Origin: Ruminococcus flavefaciens
Lineage (GTDB): Bacteria > Bacteroidota > Bacteroidia > Bacteroidales > P3
Direction of reading: 5' to 3'
DNA length: 64,000 bases
NCBI GenBank assembly: GCA_023667315.1
Contig: JAMPAI010000008.1
Coordinates: 1 to 64,000 of the forward strand
The first letter of the stretch is position 1, and every line of letters begins with the position of its first letter. The notes beneath the pieces were generated by a model. It worked only from the letters and a program-made list of their open reading frames with translations, did no database searches and had not been told where the DNA came from. Shown here one piece after another: positions 18,054 to 26,536 of this stretch. A program made the position numbers and the translations under genes.

Positions 18054-18977
18054 ATGTTGTTGCAGGTAGATGAGGTAAGCAGGTTCTACGGAGCGCAGAA
18101 AGCCCTGAACGAGGTGAGCTTCCGCGTGGAGAACGCCCAGGTGGTGGGGCTTCTGGGTCCCAACGGCGCGGGCAAGTCCACGCTGATGAAGATTATCTGC
18201 TGCTATCTGCCGCAGACCTCGGGCAGCGTGTCGGTGTGCGGCCTTGACACGCAGCGGCAGTCGCTGCAGGTGCGCCGCAAGATCGGCTACCTCTCGGAAC
18301 ACAACCCGCTCTATCTTGACATGTACGTGCGCGAATACCTCGATTTCGCGGGCGGCATCTACATGGACGCCAAGATGGTGGCCAGACGCCGCGAGGAAGT
18401 GATTTCCCTTACCGGCTTAGGCAGGGAGTCGCACAAGAAGGCGGGGCAGCTTTCCAAGGGATACCGCCAGCGCCTGGGCTTGGCGGCCGCCCTGATCCAC
18501 GAACCGGACGTGCTGGTGCTCGACGAGCCCACCTCCGGCCTCGACCCCAACCAGCTGGAGGAGATACGCGCCCTGGTGCGGGAGATAGGCCGGGAGAAGA
18601 TCGTGATTTTCTCGACCCACATCATGCAGGAGGTGCAGGCCGTTTGCGACCGGGTGCTGCTCCTGAACCGCGGGCAACTGGTGGCCGACGCGCCCACGAA
18701 CGAATTGGCAAGCCGCATGAACGGCAATACGCCGGTGCGGGTGGAGTTCGATAAGGGTGTGGATCTAAGCCGGTTGCAAGCCATCGAGGGCGTTACGGAA
18801 GCCGTCTTCCTACAGGAAAACACCTACCGGCTGTGGAGTTCCCCGCAGGTGGACCTGCGCCCCGCCGTGTTTGCGTTCGCGGTAAACAACGGGCTTTCCG
18901 TATTAACTTTGCAGCGCGAGGAAATGAACCTCGAATCTGTGTTCCATCGGCTCACGCAAACCGAAAAACCGCTATGA
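18054..18977 (+). CDS. gldA: GldA-type ABC transporter ATP-binding protein
   Basis: A 307-residue ABC ATPase. Walker A is GPNGAGKS (35-42), the signature is QLSKGYRQRLG and Walker B is VLVLDEPTSGLD. The segment IGYLSEHNPLYLDMYVREYL is characteristic of GldA, the ATPase of the gliding-associated GldAFG exporter of Bacteroidota. A C-terminal domain of about 90 residues follows the ATPase, as in GldA. The membrane partners gldF and gldG are not in this window, so it either works with subunits encoded elsewhere or serves another permease. The start is 1 base after guaD and its stop overlaps the next gene (ATGA). Gliding itself cannot be inferred from this gene alone. Confidence 0.85.
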   Translation: MLLQVDEVSRFYGAQKALNEVSFRVENAQVVGLLGPNGAGKSTLMKIICCYLPQTSGSVSVCGLDTQRQSLQVRRKIGYLSEHNPLYLDMYVREYLDFAGGIYMDAKMVARRREEVISLTGLGRESHKKAGQLSKGYRQRLGLAAALIHEPDVLVLDEPTSGLDPNQLEEIRALVREIGREKIVIFSTHIMQEVQAVCDRVLLLNRGQLVADAPTNELASRMNGNTPVRVEFDKGVDLSRLQAIEGVTEAVFLQENTYRLWSSPQVDLRPAVFAFAVNNGLSVLTLQREEMNLESVFHRLTQTEKPL

Positions 18978-19705
18978 CAGCAGCCTCCGTCTTACTTTCC
19001 GCCCTGCAATGGCAGCCCTATCACGTCATGCACTTCCTGAGCATGGACATATGGATCTTCCTTTCCATGGTGTTCTTTGCCTGGGCGGTGCAGCGCAATA
19101 TGCGCAAGATAGGCAGTCTGTGCGGCAACCTGTTCAGTTTCCGCGACCAGGCGAGAAACAAGAACGCCGGTGCAAGCAAGCGGCATTCGCGGCGCATCTG
19201 GAACTTCTCGTTCCTGGCGCTCTCGGTGGTTACCGTGGCCTGGTTCCTGTACGCGCTCTGGACGTACGCCGGCTGGGATCTTCCCTTTGGCGAAGACCAC
19301 CACGACGCCCATCTGGGCTGCAACTACCTGATGTCGATCTGCGCCCTTTTCGCCCTGCTCTTCTATATGCTCAAGGGCCTGGTGCTGTTTGTGGTCTCCA
19401 ACATCTTCGACGAGTCGCGCTGCGGGCTTTTCCTCTGGCGGATGAGCATCTCGTACGACTTCCTGCTGTCCGTGTTCAGTTTCCCTTTCCTGATGATCTT
19501 TCTCTATGCCGACGGCTGGCTTCAGGCCGTTTCCTTCTGGGTCGCCGCCGGTTTGTTCGCCATATTCTTCATTATAAGAATCTTAAAAGCGGTTATCGTG
19601 GGCAGGTACTACAGCCGGTTTTCGTACCTCCATATTTTTGTTTACTTTTGCGCCCTTGAAATCCTGCTCTCACTTAGTTTGTGGCGGATTGTATTCGGTC
19701 TGTAA
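18974..19705 (+). CDS. DUF4271-type integral membrane protein
   Basis: A 243-residue protein with about six or seven predicted membrane helices, fitting the Bacteroidota-specific DUF4271 family. The start is set at ATG 18974, which overlaps the gldA stop by 4 bases (ATGA). It sits directly before hemD, the usual neighbour of this family in Bacteroidota, which supports the assignment. A conserved-looking polar loop GEDHHDAHLGCNY lies between helices. The function is unknown; a role in haem metabolism or in the envelope is suggested only by its neighbours. Confidence 0.8.
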   Translation: MTAASVLLSALQWQPYHVMHFLSMDIWIFLSMVFFAWAVQRNMRKIGSLCGNLFSFRDQARNKNAGASKRHSRRIWNFSFLALSVVTVAWFLYALWTYAGWDLPFGEDHHDAHLGCNYLMSICALFALLFYMLKGLVLFVVSNIFDESRCGLFLWRMSISYDFLLSVFSFPFLMIFLYADGWLQAVSFWVAAGLFAIFFIIRILKAVIVGRYYSRFSYLHIFVYFCALEILLSLSLWRIVFGL

Positions 19706-19772
19706 ATCAATCTGTTTGTAGCATCAGGCGGATTGTTTTGCCGGCCTCGGCTTAACCAAACCGTTTTCAGAG

Positions 19773-20921
19773 ATGTTAAAGGTCAAAAAGGTTCTCGTTT
19801 CGCAGCCGGCCCCCGCCGATTACGAAAAATCTCCCTACAAAGCCATTGCCGACAAGTTTGGTCTGAAGATTGTTTTCAAGAAGCTCTTTCAGATAGAGGG
19901 GCTTTCGGCCATGGAATTCAGAAAAAGCCGTATCAACCTGCTGAACTATACCGCCGTGGTGCTCACCAGCCGCAACGCGGTCGACAACTATTTCCGTCTG
20001 GCCAGGGAATTGCGCGTGCAGGTGCCCATCACGATGAAGTTTTTCTGCAGTTCCGAGTCGGTGGCTTTCTATATTCAGACCTACATCCAGTACCGCAAAC
20101 GCAAGATTTTCTACGGCAAGCAGACCACGGCCGACCTGATGGAGGTCATCACGAAGCATAAAGACGAGAAGTTCCTTTTTCCCTGCTCGCTGGACAGCAA
20201 TTCGGACGTGCCGGCGGCCTTCGCCAAGGCCAAGCTGCCGCTAAAGAAGGCGCCCATGTACCGCACCGTTCCCGCCAAGGTGGCTTCCGAGATCAAGATC
20301 AGCGAGTTCGACATGCTGATCCTCTTTAGCCCGGTGGGCGTGAAGTCGCTGTTCGAGAACTATCCCGGATACCGGCAGAACAAGACCCTGATCGCCACCT
20401 TCGGGCTTTCGGTGGCCGAGGCCGCCGACCAGGCCGGGCTTACGGTAAACCTTTCGGCACCCACACCCACGTCGAGTTCCATGACCCAGGCCTTGAACGA
20501 GTTCCTGACCGACCTGCACAAACACGGCTGGGAATTGAGCAAGGTGGAAGACAAATACGGTTATAGGCAACTGCAGGAATCGGCCCAAAAGGCCGCCAAG
20601 GCGGTATCGAACGAAAATAGGGCCAAGGCCGCGGCCACGCGCAGCAAGAAAGCCATCGAGCATAAGGTGGCGGCCAACAAGGCGGCGGCGCTGGCGGTGA
20701 TGGCCGAGAAGAAGGTGAACCGCAAGAGCACGGCTTCAAAAGCCACGGCCTCCAAGAGCACGGCTGCCAAGACTACAGCTTCCAAGAGTACGGCGTCCAA
20801 AACCACGGCCAAAACCACGGCCAAAACCACGACGGCCAAAGCCACGGCTGCCAAGGGCACGGTGGCCAAGACGGCGGCAACCAAAAGTTCTTCCGCCAAA
20901 ACCACGGCCAAGAAAGCATAA
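19773..20921 (+). CDS. hemD: Uroporphyrinogen-III synthase with histone-like C-terminal tail
   Basis: A 382-residue protein. Residues 1 to about 250 form the HemD fold of the Bacteroidota type (VKKVLVSQPAP, AVVLTSRNAVDNYF, MLILFSPVGVKSLF and a C-terminal TPTSSSMTQALNEFL), which cyclises hydroxymethylbilane to uroporphyrinogen III in tetrapyrrole synthesis. After residue 250 comes a roughly 130-residue extension that is first helical and charged (AQKAAKAVSNENRAKAAATR). It then becomes a low-complexity Lys/Ala/Ser/Thr repeat (SKSTAAKTTASKSTA, KTTAKTTAKTTT) resembling H1/Hc-type or AlgP-like tails. The gene lies in the conserved order DUF4271-hemD-rnpA-yidD. The enzyme call is good; the role of the tail is unknown. 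Confidence 0.85.
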   Translation: MLKVKKVLVSQPAPADYEKSPYKAIADKFGLKIVFKKLFQIEGLSAMEFRKSRINLLNYTAVVLTSRNAVDNYFRLARELRVQVPITMKFFCSSESVAFYIQTYIQYRKRKIFYGKQTTADLMEVITKHKDEKFLFPCSLDSNSDVPAAFAKAKLPLKKAPMYRTVPAKVASEIKISEFDMLILFSPVGVKSLFENYPGYRQNKTLIATFGLSVAEAADQAGLTVNLSAPTPTSSSMTQALNEFLTDLHKHGWELSKVEDKYGYRQLQESAQKAAKAVSNENRAKAAATRSKKAIEHKVAANKAAALAVMAEKKVNRKSTASKATASKSTAAKTTASKSTASKTTAKTTAKTTTAKATAAKGTVAKTAATKSSSAKTTAKKA

Positions 20922-20931
20922 AACATAGGGA

Positions 20932-21375
20932 ATGCCCACACTTTGCAAGCAAGAGCGTCTTTTCGAGAAAAAGCTCTTGTCGATGTTGTTTGACAAGGGA
21001 AAACGCTTTACTTGCGCGGGGATTTCCGATACCGGCGCTCCGGCGGGGAAGAGCCTGCTTAGGGTCTGTTACCTGCTTCTGCCCCAACCGCAAGTGTGGG
21101 GCGAAGGTTTGGAATCTTATCCTCCTTATTCCTGCAAATTATTGGTGAACGCGCCCAAGAGCCGCTTCAAGCACGCGGTGGACCGCAACCGCATCAAGCG
21201 CCTGCTGCGCGAGGCGTTCCGTTTCCATAAGGCTTCGTTTCTGCAAGTTGTTCCCGAAGGCCAAGTGCTGTTGCTCTCCCTGCAGTTTACCCAGGGCGAG
21301 GTTACCCTGCCCGTGATGCTGCAGTTGGCCGAAAAGGCCGTGCAGACGCTTCAAACCCGCCTGAACCATGCGTAG
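20932..21375 (+). CDS. rnpA: Ribonuclease P protein component
   Basis: A 147-residue basic protein, the protein subunit that helps the RNase P RNA mature tRNA 5' ends. The family RNR motif is seen in [20 protein letters not shown] (about residues 79-98). The N-terminal [23 protein letters not shown] is also typical. The start is 10 bases after hemD and its end overlaps yidD by 8 bases. The gene order hemD-rnpA-yidD supports the call. Confidence 0.93.
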   Translation: MPTLCKQERLFEKKLLSMLFDKGKRFTCAGISDTGAPAGKSLLRVCYLLLPQPQVWGEGLESYPPYSCKLLVNAPKSRFKHAVDRNRIKRLLREAFRFHKASFLQVVPEGQVLLLSLQFTQGEVTLPVMLQLAEKAVQTLQTRLNHA

Positions 21376-21610
21376 GCTGCTGCAAGGTTTTCTGGATTTT
21401 CTGGAATGGATCATGCGGCTCTTGGTGCGCTTCTATCAGGTCTGCATCTCGCCGCTTTTCCCGCCTTCCTGCCGGTTCACGCCCACCTGTTCCGAATACG
21501 CCTTGCAGGCCCTGAAGAAATACGGTCCGTTCAAGGGCGGCTGGCTGACCCTGAAACGCCTTTCCCGTTGCCATCCCTGGGGCGGCAGCGGCTACGACCC
21601 GGTGCCTTAA
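21368..21610 (+). CDS. yidD: YidD membrane-protein insertion efficiency factor
   Basis: An 80-residue YidD protein with an amphipathic N-terminal helix and the family signature [18 protein letters not shown], then [17 protein letters not shown]. It is expected to assist membrane-protein insertion together with YidC at the inner membrane. It overlaps rnpA by 8 bases, as in many bacteria, and is followed 11 bases later by a glycosyltransferase gene. Confidence 0.95.
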   Translation: MRRLLQGFLDFLEWIMRLLVRFYQVCISPLFPPSCRFTPTCSEYALQALKKYGPFKGGWLTLKRLSRCHPWGGSGYDPVP

Positions 21611-21621
21611 CTTTGCATGCC

Positions 21622-22494
21622 ATGATTTCGGTGCTCATTCCCAATTATAACTACGACTGTCTGCAACTGGTGCGCGATCTGCACGCACAGTTGATGCAAA
21701 GCGGCGTGCCGTTCGAGATTATCGTGATGGAAGACGGTTCCACGCAGCATTTGGAAAACAACCGCCGGATGACGGAACTGGCAAACGTGCGCTACGAGGA
21801 GCGTAAAGAGAACGTGGGGCGGTTCAAGATACGGGCCTTGCTGCCTTCGCTGGCGCGGTATCCGTACCTGTTGTGCATGGATTGCGATGCCCGCGTGTCG
21901 CGTTCCGATTATATCCGTAGATATCTCGATTTTGCCTTACGCGGCCAAGAAGCGGCGGTGTGCGGCGGCATAGAGTCTCCCCAAGTGTTGCCGGAGGCCG
22001 ATTGCAGCCTGAGGTTCTTTTATGAGCGAGAGCGCGGAAACAACGGCCGGAACAAGACGGCCTTCACCACGTTCAACTATATGATTCCCGCTTCCGTATT
22101 GCAAAAGACAAGCCTGGACGACGGCTGGGATTTCAAGTATGGCCACGAAGACACGGTGCTCGGCATCAAGATAAAGCGTCTGGGTGTTCCCGTTGTGTTT
22201 ATCGACAACCCCTTGGTCCACATGGGGCTGGACACCAACCGGCAGTTTTTGCAGAAATCGCTGGATGCCGTCCGTTCGCTGTTGCAACTGTACAAGAGCG
22301 GCAAATATCCCGAACTGCCGTCCGAAAGCCGCCTGCTGGCCTGTTACCTGAAAGTGGGGAAATACGGCATGGGCGGCATCCTCCGTTTCTTCTTCCGCCT
22401 TTCAAGACCGCTTCTCCTCAGGAATCTGAACGGCCGGCATCCCAACATGAAGCTTTTCGACCTTTACCGCCTGGGCGAGATGCTTTCGGTGTAG
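21622..22494 (+). CDS. Family 2 glycosyltransferase
   Basis: A 290-residue GT-A fold transferase. It opens with ISVLIPNYNYDCLQLVRDLH, has VMEDGST (nucleotide-sugar site) and a CMDCDARVSRSDY metal-binding DxD-like segment (DCDA), and a downstream GHEDTVLGIKIKRLG resembling the catalytic ED motif. ATG 21622 is chosen because it begins the conserved first strand; an open frame extends upstream through yidD but is not coding. It has no membrane helix. It is probably co-transcribed with the hemD-rnpA-yidD genes. The acceptor and sugar cannot be told. Confidence 0.85.
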   Translation: MISVLIPNYNYDCLQLVRDLHAQLMQSGVPFEIIVMEDGSTQHLENNRRMTELANVRYEERKENVGRFKIRALLPSLARYPYLLCMDCDARVSRSDYIRRYLDFALRGQEAAVCGGIESPQVLPEADCSLRFFYERERGNNGRNKTAFTTFNYMIPASVLQKTSLDDGWDFKYGHEDTVLGIKIKRLGVPVVFIDNPLVHMGLDTNRQFLQKSLDAVRSLLQLYKSGKYPELPSESRLLACYLKVGKYGMGGILRFFFRLSRPLLLRNLNGRHPNMKLFDLYRLGEMLSV

Positions 22495-22554
22495 ATCAAG
22501 GCCGTTTTCGGCCCCGTTTGTTAAAAACTCGTGAAGAAAATTTTGAACAAATGG

Positions 22555-22585
22555 TTGTTTAAAAGTAAAACTTGCTTTATCTTTG
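22555..22585 (+). promoter_or_regulatory. Promoter of the rplM-rpsI genes
   Basis: TTG at 22555-22557 and TATCTTTG at 22578-22585 form a -33/-7 pair with a 20-base spacer. The -7 box matches TAnnTTTG exactly. It lies 52 bases before rplM. Confidence 0.65.
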
Positions 22586-22637
22586 CGCTCCCTTTGCGCC
22601 TTGTGTGCGATTGGATTATGATGAAAATTGTTTGAAA

Positions 22638-23093
22638 ATGAACACCTTGACTTACAGAACCATTTCGGCCAACAGGGCTACGGCCAACAAGAAATGGGTT
22701 TTGGTTGATGCCGAAAACCAGACGCTCGGTCGTCTTGCCTCTGAAATCGCCTCTTTGTTGCGCGGCAAGTATAAGACCAACTTCACTCCCCATGCCGATT
22801 GCGGGGATAACGTTGTTGTAATCAACGCCGACAAAGTGCGTTTTACCGGCAAGAAGCTCAACGAGAAGGTTTACACCCGCCACACCGGTTATCCCGGCGG
22901 CCAGCGTTTCGCCACCCCGGCGCAGATGCTCAAACGTAAGCCCAATTTCGTTATCGAACACGCCGTAAAGGGAATGTTGCCCAAGACCATCCTGGGCAGC
23001 CAGCTGTTCCGCAACCTGCACGTTTACGCCGGTGCCGAACATCCCCACCAAGCCCAGAATCCTACTGTGATTAACGTTAAAGACCTCAAGTAA
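22638..23093 (+). CDS. rplM: Large ribosomal subunit protein uL13
   Basis: A 151-residue ribosomal protein. Typical blocks include [48 protein letters not shown], and [26 protein letters not shown] 22638 is used; the open frame extends 22 codons upstream into the promoter. It is followed 5 bases later by rpsI, the near-universal L13-S9 pair. Confidence 0.96.
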   Translation: MNTLTYRTISANRATANKKWVLVDAENQTLGRLASEIASLLRGKYKTNFTPHADCGDNVVVINADKVRFTGKKLNEKVYTRHTGYPGGQRFATPAQMLKRKPNFVIEHAVKGMLPKTILGSQLFRNLHVYAGAEHPHQAQNPTVINVKDLK

Positions 23094-23098
23094 TAGCC

Positions 23099-23485
23099 AT
23101 GGAAGTTACCAATAAGACAGGTAGAAGAAAGACCGCTGTTGCCCGTGTATACCTTACCGCCGGCAACGGAAACATTGTGGTAAACGGAAAAGATTACAAA
23201 GCCTATTTCCCCACCACCATTTTGCAATACGTGGTGAACCAGGCTTTTGAGGTAACCGGAACCCTCAACCAGTTCGACGTCAAGGCCAACCTGGACGGCG
23301 GCGGCGTAAGGGGTCAGGCCGAAGCGCTCCGTCTGGGTATTGCCCGCGCTCTGTGCGAAATCGATCCCGAACACAGACCCGCCCTCAAGGCCAAGGGTCT
23401 TATGACTCGCGACCCGCGTATGGTTGAAAGAAAGAAACCGGGTCAGCCCAAAGCACGTAAACGCTTCCAGTTCAGCAAGCGTTAG
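23099..23485 (+). CDS. rpsI: Small ribosomal subunit protein uS9
   Basis: A 128-residue S9 with the typical start [13 protein letters not shown], the [19 protein letters not shown] block, and the C-terminal [17 protein letters not shown] that reaches toward the ribosomal P site. Its terminal Lys-Arg is as expected. It is co-transcribed with rplM. A 7-bp hairpin (23498-23504 with 23519-23525) follows, with only a weak T tract. Confidence 0.96.
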   Translation: MEVTNKTGRRKTAVARVYLTAGNGNIVVNGKDYKAYFPTTILQYVVNQAFEVTGTLNQFDVKANLDGGGVRGQAEALRLGIARALCEIDPEHRPALKAKGLMTRDPRMVERKKPGQPKARKRFQFSKR

Positions 23486-23568
23486 TATATGCAGGCATCG
23501 GAGAGGGTTGTACGCGACTCTCTCCGCTTGCTTTTGCGTTTTAGGGTCTTGGTTCCCGTTTAGCATCC

Positions 23569-23601
23569 AAACCTTTCGGATCCGTCAGGCTACCGGAGGG
23601 T
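23569..23601 (+). promoter_or_regulatory. Hairpin in the rpsB leader
   Basis: Bases 23569-23578 can pair with 23592-23601 (10 pairs, two of them G-U) around a 13-base loop, 33 bases before rpsB. It is not followed by T residues, so it is not a terminator. It may be an autoregulatory leader for S2; this is inference from position only. Confidence 0.35.
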
Positions 23602-23633
23602 TGATTTAGAGAAAGTAAACAAAACACAATAAA

Positions 23634-24530
23634 ATGTCTAAAGTATCCTTTGAGCAATTGCTCGATGCAGGTGTGCACTTCGGCCACCTCAGAAGAAAGT
23701 GGAATCCCAAAATGGCTCCCTATATCTTTGCCGAAAAGAACGGGATCCACATCATCGACCTCCAGAAAACAGAAGCCAAGTTAGACGAAGCCTGCGCCGC
23801 GATCAAGCAGATTGCCAAGTCGGGCCGCAAGATTCTGTTCGTGGCCACCAAGAAGCAGGCGCGCGCCATCGTTTCCGAACAGGTACAGCGCGTAAACATG
23901 CCTTACGTTACCGAACGCTGGCCGGGCGGTATGCTCACCAACTTCGCCACCATCCGCAAGGCGGTCAAGAAAATGGCCAACATCGAACGCCTGATGAACG
24001 ACAAGCAGTTCGAAGCCATCTCCAAACGCGAACGTCTGCAGATCCGCCGCGAAAAGGAAAAGCTCGAAAAGAACCTCGGCTCCATCGCCGACCTGAGCCG
24101 TCTTCCCTCGGCCATCTTCGTGGTTGACATCAACAAGGAACACATTGCCGTGGCTGAAGCCCGCCGCCTGAACATTCCCGTTTTCGCGATGGTCGACACC
24201 AACGTGAACCCCGACCTGGTGGATTTCATCATTCCCGCCAACGACGACGCCTCCAAATCCATCTCCATTATCGTTGAACAGATGGTGAACGCCATCGAGG
24301 AAGGCCTTACCGAACGCAAGCTCGACAAAGACCAGCAGAAAGACGATGAGGAAGCCGCCGACGGCGAAGAAAGACTTTCTGTGGAAGGCATGGATGAAGA
24401 CGAAAACGAAGGCGGAAGCGAAAAGAAACGCAAGCGCGCCGGTGCCGCCGAAGGTGGCGAAGGCCAGCGTGAACGCCGCCCGCGCAAGACCACGCCGGTA
24501 GGCGGAGCCAAGAAGGTTTCCAAGAAATAA
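23634..24530 (+). CDS. rpsB: Small ribosomal subunit protein uS2 with charged tail
   Basis: A 298-residue S2. The ribosomal core (about 1-225) has GVHFGHLRRKWNPKMAPYIF, YVTERWPGGMLTNF and LNIPVFAMVDTNVNPDLVDF. It is followed by a tail of about 70 residues, first acidic (QQKDDEEAADGEE) and then basic (KKRKRAGAAEGGEGQRERR). Escherichia coli S2 is about 241 residues, so the tail is an addition. It is followed by an intrinsic terminator and then tsf, the conserved rpsB-tsf order. Confidence 0.95.
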   Translation: MSKVSFEQLLDAGVHFGHLRRKWNPKMAPYIFAEKNGIHIIDLQKTEAKLDEACAAIKQIAKSGRKILFVATKKQARAIVSEQVQRVNMPYVTERWPGGMLTNFATIRKAVKKMANIERLMNDKQFEAISKRERLQIRREKEKLEKNLGSIADLSRLPSAIFVVDINKEHIAVAEARRLNIPVFAMVDTNVNPDLVDFIIPANDDASKSISIIVEQMVNAIEEGLTERKLDKDQQKDDEEAADGEERLSVEGMDEDENEGGSEKKRKRAGAAEGGEGQRERRPRKTTPVGGAKKVSKK

Positions 24531-24548
24531 TCAGGAAACGACATACAA

Positions 24549-24583
24549 GGCTCGCCGAAAGCAATTCGGGCGAGCCTTTTTTT
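24549..24583 (+). terminator. Intrinsic terminator between rpsB and tsf
   Basis: A stem of GGCTCGCC (24549-24556) with GGCGAGCC (24569-24576), extended inward by CGAA/TTCG pairs, is followed by seven T. It probably lowers read-through from rpsB into tsf. Confidence 0.8.
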
Positions 24584-24610
24584 ATTCAATAACCTAAAAC
24601 ATCAAGAGAA

Positions 24611-25606
24611 ATGGGAAATATAACTGCCTCCGAAGTAAATAAACTCCGTCAGATGACCGGCGCCGGCATGATGGACTGCAAGAAAGCCCTTACCGAATGC
24701 GACGGCGATTTCGACAAGGCCGTTGAGTTCTTGCGTAAGAAAGGCCAGAAAGTGGCCGCCAACCGTGCCGACAAGGAAGCCAAGGAAGGTATGGTCTGGG
24801 CGCAGGTGAACGCCGACAAGACGTTCGGCTGCATCGTAAGCCTCAGCTGCGAGACCGACTTCGTGGCCAAGAACGACGAATTTACGGGTTTGGTGCGCAA
24901 GATGGCCGAACTGGCCCTGGCCAAGAAGGTAAAGACCGCCGATGAAGTGAAGGCCCTCGACGTGGATGGCCGCACCGTGGCCGACCACATCACCGACCTG
25001 GTGGGCAAGATCGGCGAAAAGATGGAGATTCCCGGCTACGAGTTCATCGAAGCGGGCATGGTCTGCGCCTACAACCACAACGGCAACAAGCTGGCCACGC
25101 TGGTAGGTTTCGACAAGGCTTCGGCCAAGGAAGAAGTGGGACACAACGTAGCCATGCAGGTGGCCGCCATGAACCCCGTGGCCCTCGACAAGGATTCCGT
25201 ACCGGCCGCCACCATCGAGACCGAAAAGTCGGTGGCTCGCGAAAAGACCAAGCAGGAACAGATTCAGAAGGCGGTTGACAACGCGCTCTCCAAAGCCGGC
25301 ATCAACCCCGCCCACGTGGATTCCGAAGAACACATCGAGTCCAACACCTCCAAGGGTTGGCTCACGCCCGAACAGGCGCAGCAGGCGCGCGAGATCATCG
25401 CCACCGTATCGGCCGAAAAGGCCGGCAACATTCCCGAAGCTATGTTGGAAAACATCGTGAAGGGACGTATCGAGAAGTTCTACAAGGAAAACACCCTGAT
25501 GCACCAGGAATACATCATGGACAGCAAGCTGAGCGTGGGCGACTACGTTAAGCAAAGCGGAGACGCCGCCGTGGTGGCTTTCCGTCGCCTCCAGATGGGT
25601 GCCTAA
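24611..25606 (+). CDS. tsf: Elongation factor Ts
   Basis: A 331-residue EF-Ts, the guanine nucleotide exchange factor for EF-Tu. The N-terminal VNKLRQMTGAGMMDCKKALTECDGDFDKAVEFLRKKG is the UBA-like EF-Tu binding part. GCIVSLSCETDFVAKNDEF contains the TDFV motif that contacts EF-Tu. The C-terminal part includes a helical coiled region and ends with DSKLSVGDYVKQSGDAAVV. The length is in the Bacteroidota range, longer than in Escherichia coli. A good terminator follows. Confidence 0.96.
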   Translation: MGNITASEVNKLRQMTGAGMMDCKKALTECDGDFDKAVEFLRKKGQKVAANRADKEAKEGMVWAQVNADKTFGCIVSLSCETDFVAKNDEFTGLVRKMAELALAKKVKTADEVKALDVDGRTVADHITDLVGKIGEKMEIPGYEFIEAGMVCAYNHNGNKLATLVGFDKASAKEEVGHNVAMQVAAMNPVALDKDSVPAATIETEKSVAREKTKQEQIQKAVDNALSKAGINPAHVDSEEHIESNTSKGWLTPEQAQQAREIIATVSAEKAGNIPEAMLENIVKGRIEKFYKENTLMHQEYIMDSKLSVGDYVKQSGDAAVVAFRRLQMGA

Positions 25607-25626
25607 TCCTTATACAAGCCGATGAC

Positions 25627-25662
25627 GGGGCTGTCGCTTTTTGAGGCAGCCCCCTTTTTTTT
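25627..25662 (+). terminator. Intrinsic terminator after tsf
   Basis: GGGGCTG (25627-25633) pairs with CAGCCCC (25647-25653), followed by eight T at 25655-25662. It lies 20 bases after the tsf stop. Confidence 0.85.
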
Positions 25663-25683
25663 GAATACTGAAAAAACAACATC

Positions 25684-26442
25684 ATGACAACCGAACAGAC
25701 TTTGTCTTCCAAGAAAAACTCCTGGTTCAGCAAGCAGGAACTCATCGCCTATCTGCTCGTAATCGGCGGAAGTATCCTCTTTGCCATCGGCGACGTAATG
25801 TTCGCCAATCCCTACAAGCTGGCGCCCGGCGGCACCTATGGCCTTTCGAATGTGCTGAACACCGTTTTCCCGTGGAAAATCAGCTATTACGCCGCCTGTA
25901 TGGACATTCCCCTGCTGTTGATAGGAACGTGGATCCTCGGTCCCCGTTTCGGTGTCAAGACCATTGTTTCCACTTTCGTCATCTTGGGGGCGGTCTGGGT
26001 TATCGAAAACACCTGGGGTTATGCGCCGCTTATCCACAACGGTATCCTGAGCGCCGATTTCGACATGGCCTCCGTGCCCGACTACATGCAGAACATGCTG
26101 GTGCAGCTGGGCGACAAGGGCATTACCTTCGTTCCCGATTATTTCCTGAACACCCTGGTGGCGGGGCTTATCTACGGGGTCGCCATCGGCATGATATTCA
26201 GGTCGGGCGCCACTTCCGGCGGCAGCGACATCATTTCGATGATCATCAACAAATACACGCGTATTCCGTTGGGAACGCTGGTCATTATCGTCGATACCCT
26301 CATCACCCTTTCCACCTTGGTGGCCTTCGGCGAACTACGCCTGCCCATCTACTCCATCATGCTGATCGTTATCGAAGGCAAGATCATCAACTGGATGATG
26401 GCCCTCGATTTCAAGAAAAAGAAAAAAGAGGTGGCCGCGTAG
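25684..26442 (+). CDS. YitT-family membrane protein lacking the DUF2179 domain
   Basis: A 252-residue integral membrane protein with about five or six helices matching the YitT/DUF161 membrane part (FANPYKLAPGGTYGLSNVLN, FRSGATSGGSDIISMIINKY). Family members usually continue into a C-terminal DUF2179 domain and reach about 280-290 residues. Here the protein stops after the last helix with a lysine run (KKKKKEVAA), so the cytoplasmic domain is absent. The transported substrate or function is not known for the family. It starts 77 bases after tsf, past a terminator, and has its own weaker terminator at 26464. Confidence 0.82.
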   Translation: MTTEQTLSSKKNSWFSKQELIAYLLVIGGSILFAIGDVMFANPYKLAPGGTYGLSNVLNTVFPWKISYYAACMDIPLLLIGTWILGPRFGVKTIVSTFVILGAVWVIENTWGYAPLIHNGILSADFDMASVPDYMQNMLVQLGDKGITFVPDYFLNTLVAGLIYGVAIGMIFRSGATSGGSDIISMIINKYTRIPLGTLVIIVDTLITLSTLVAFGELRLPIYSIMLIVIEGKIINWMMALDFKKKKKEVAA

Positions 26443-26463
26443 GGCGTTTCACACGTTTTAATG

Positions 26464-26500
26464 AAAGCGGGGTCGTGCAGGCGGCTCCGCTTTTCTATTT
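26464..26500 (+). terminator. Probable terminator after the YitT-like gene
   Basis: AAAGCGG (26464-26470) can pair with CCGCTTT (26487-26493), followed by TCTATTTTTT. The 7-bp stem with a 16-base loop is weaker than the others in the window. Confidence 0.5.
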
Positions 26501-26536
26501 TTTGTAACTTTACAAGTTTTGAGAAAAGAGGAAACC

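Noticed and set aside
20700-20921. Repeats near the hemD 3' end considered as a satellite or CRISPR
   Set aside because: They are in frame and encode a Lys/Thr/Ala/Ser tail with codon-length periodicity.
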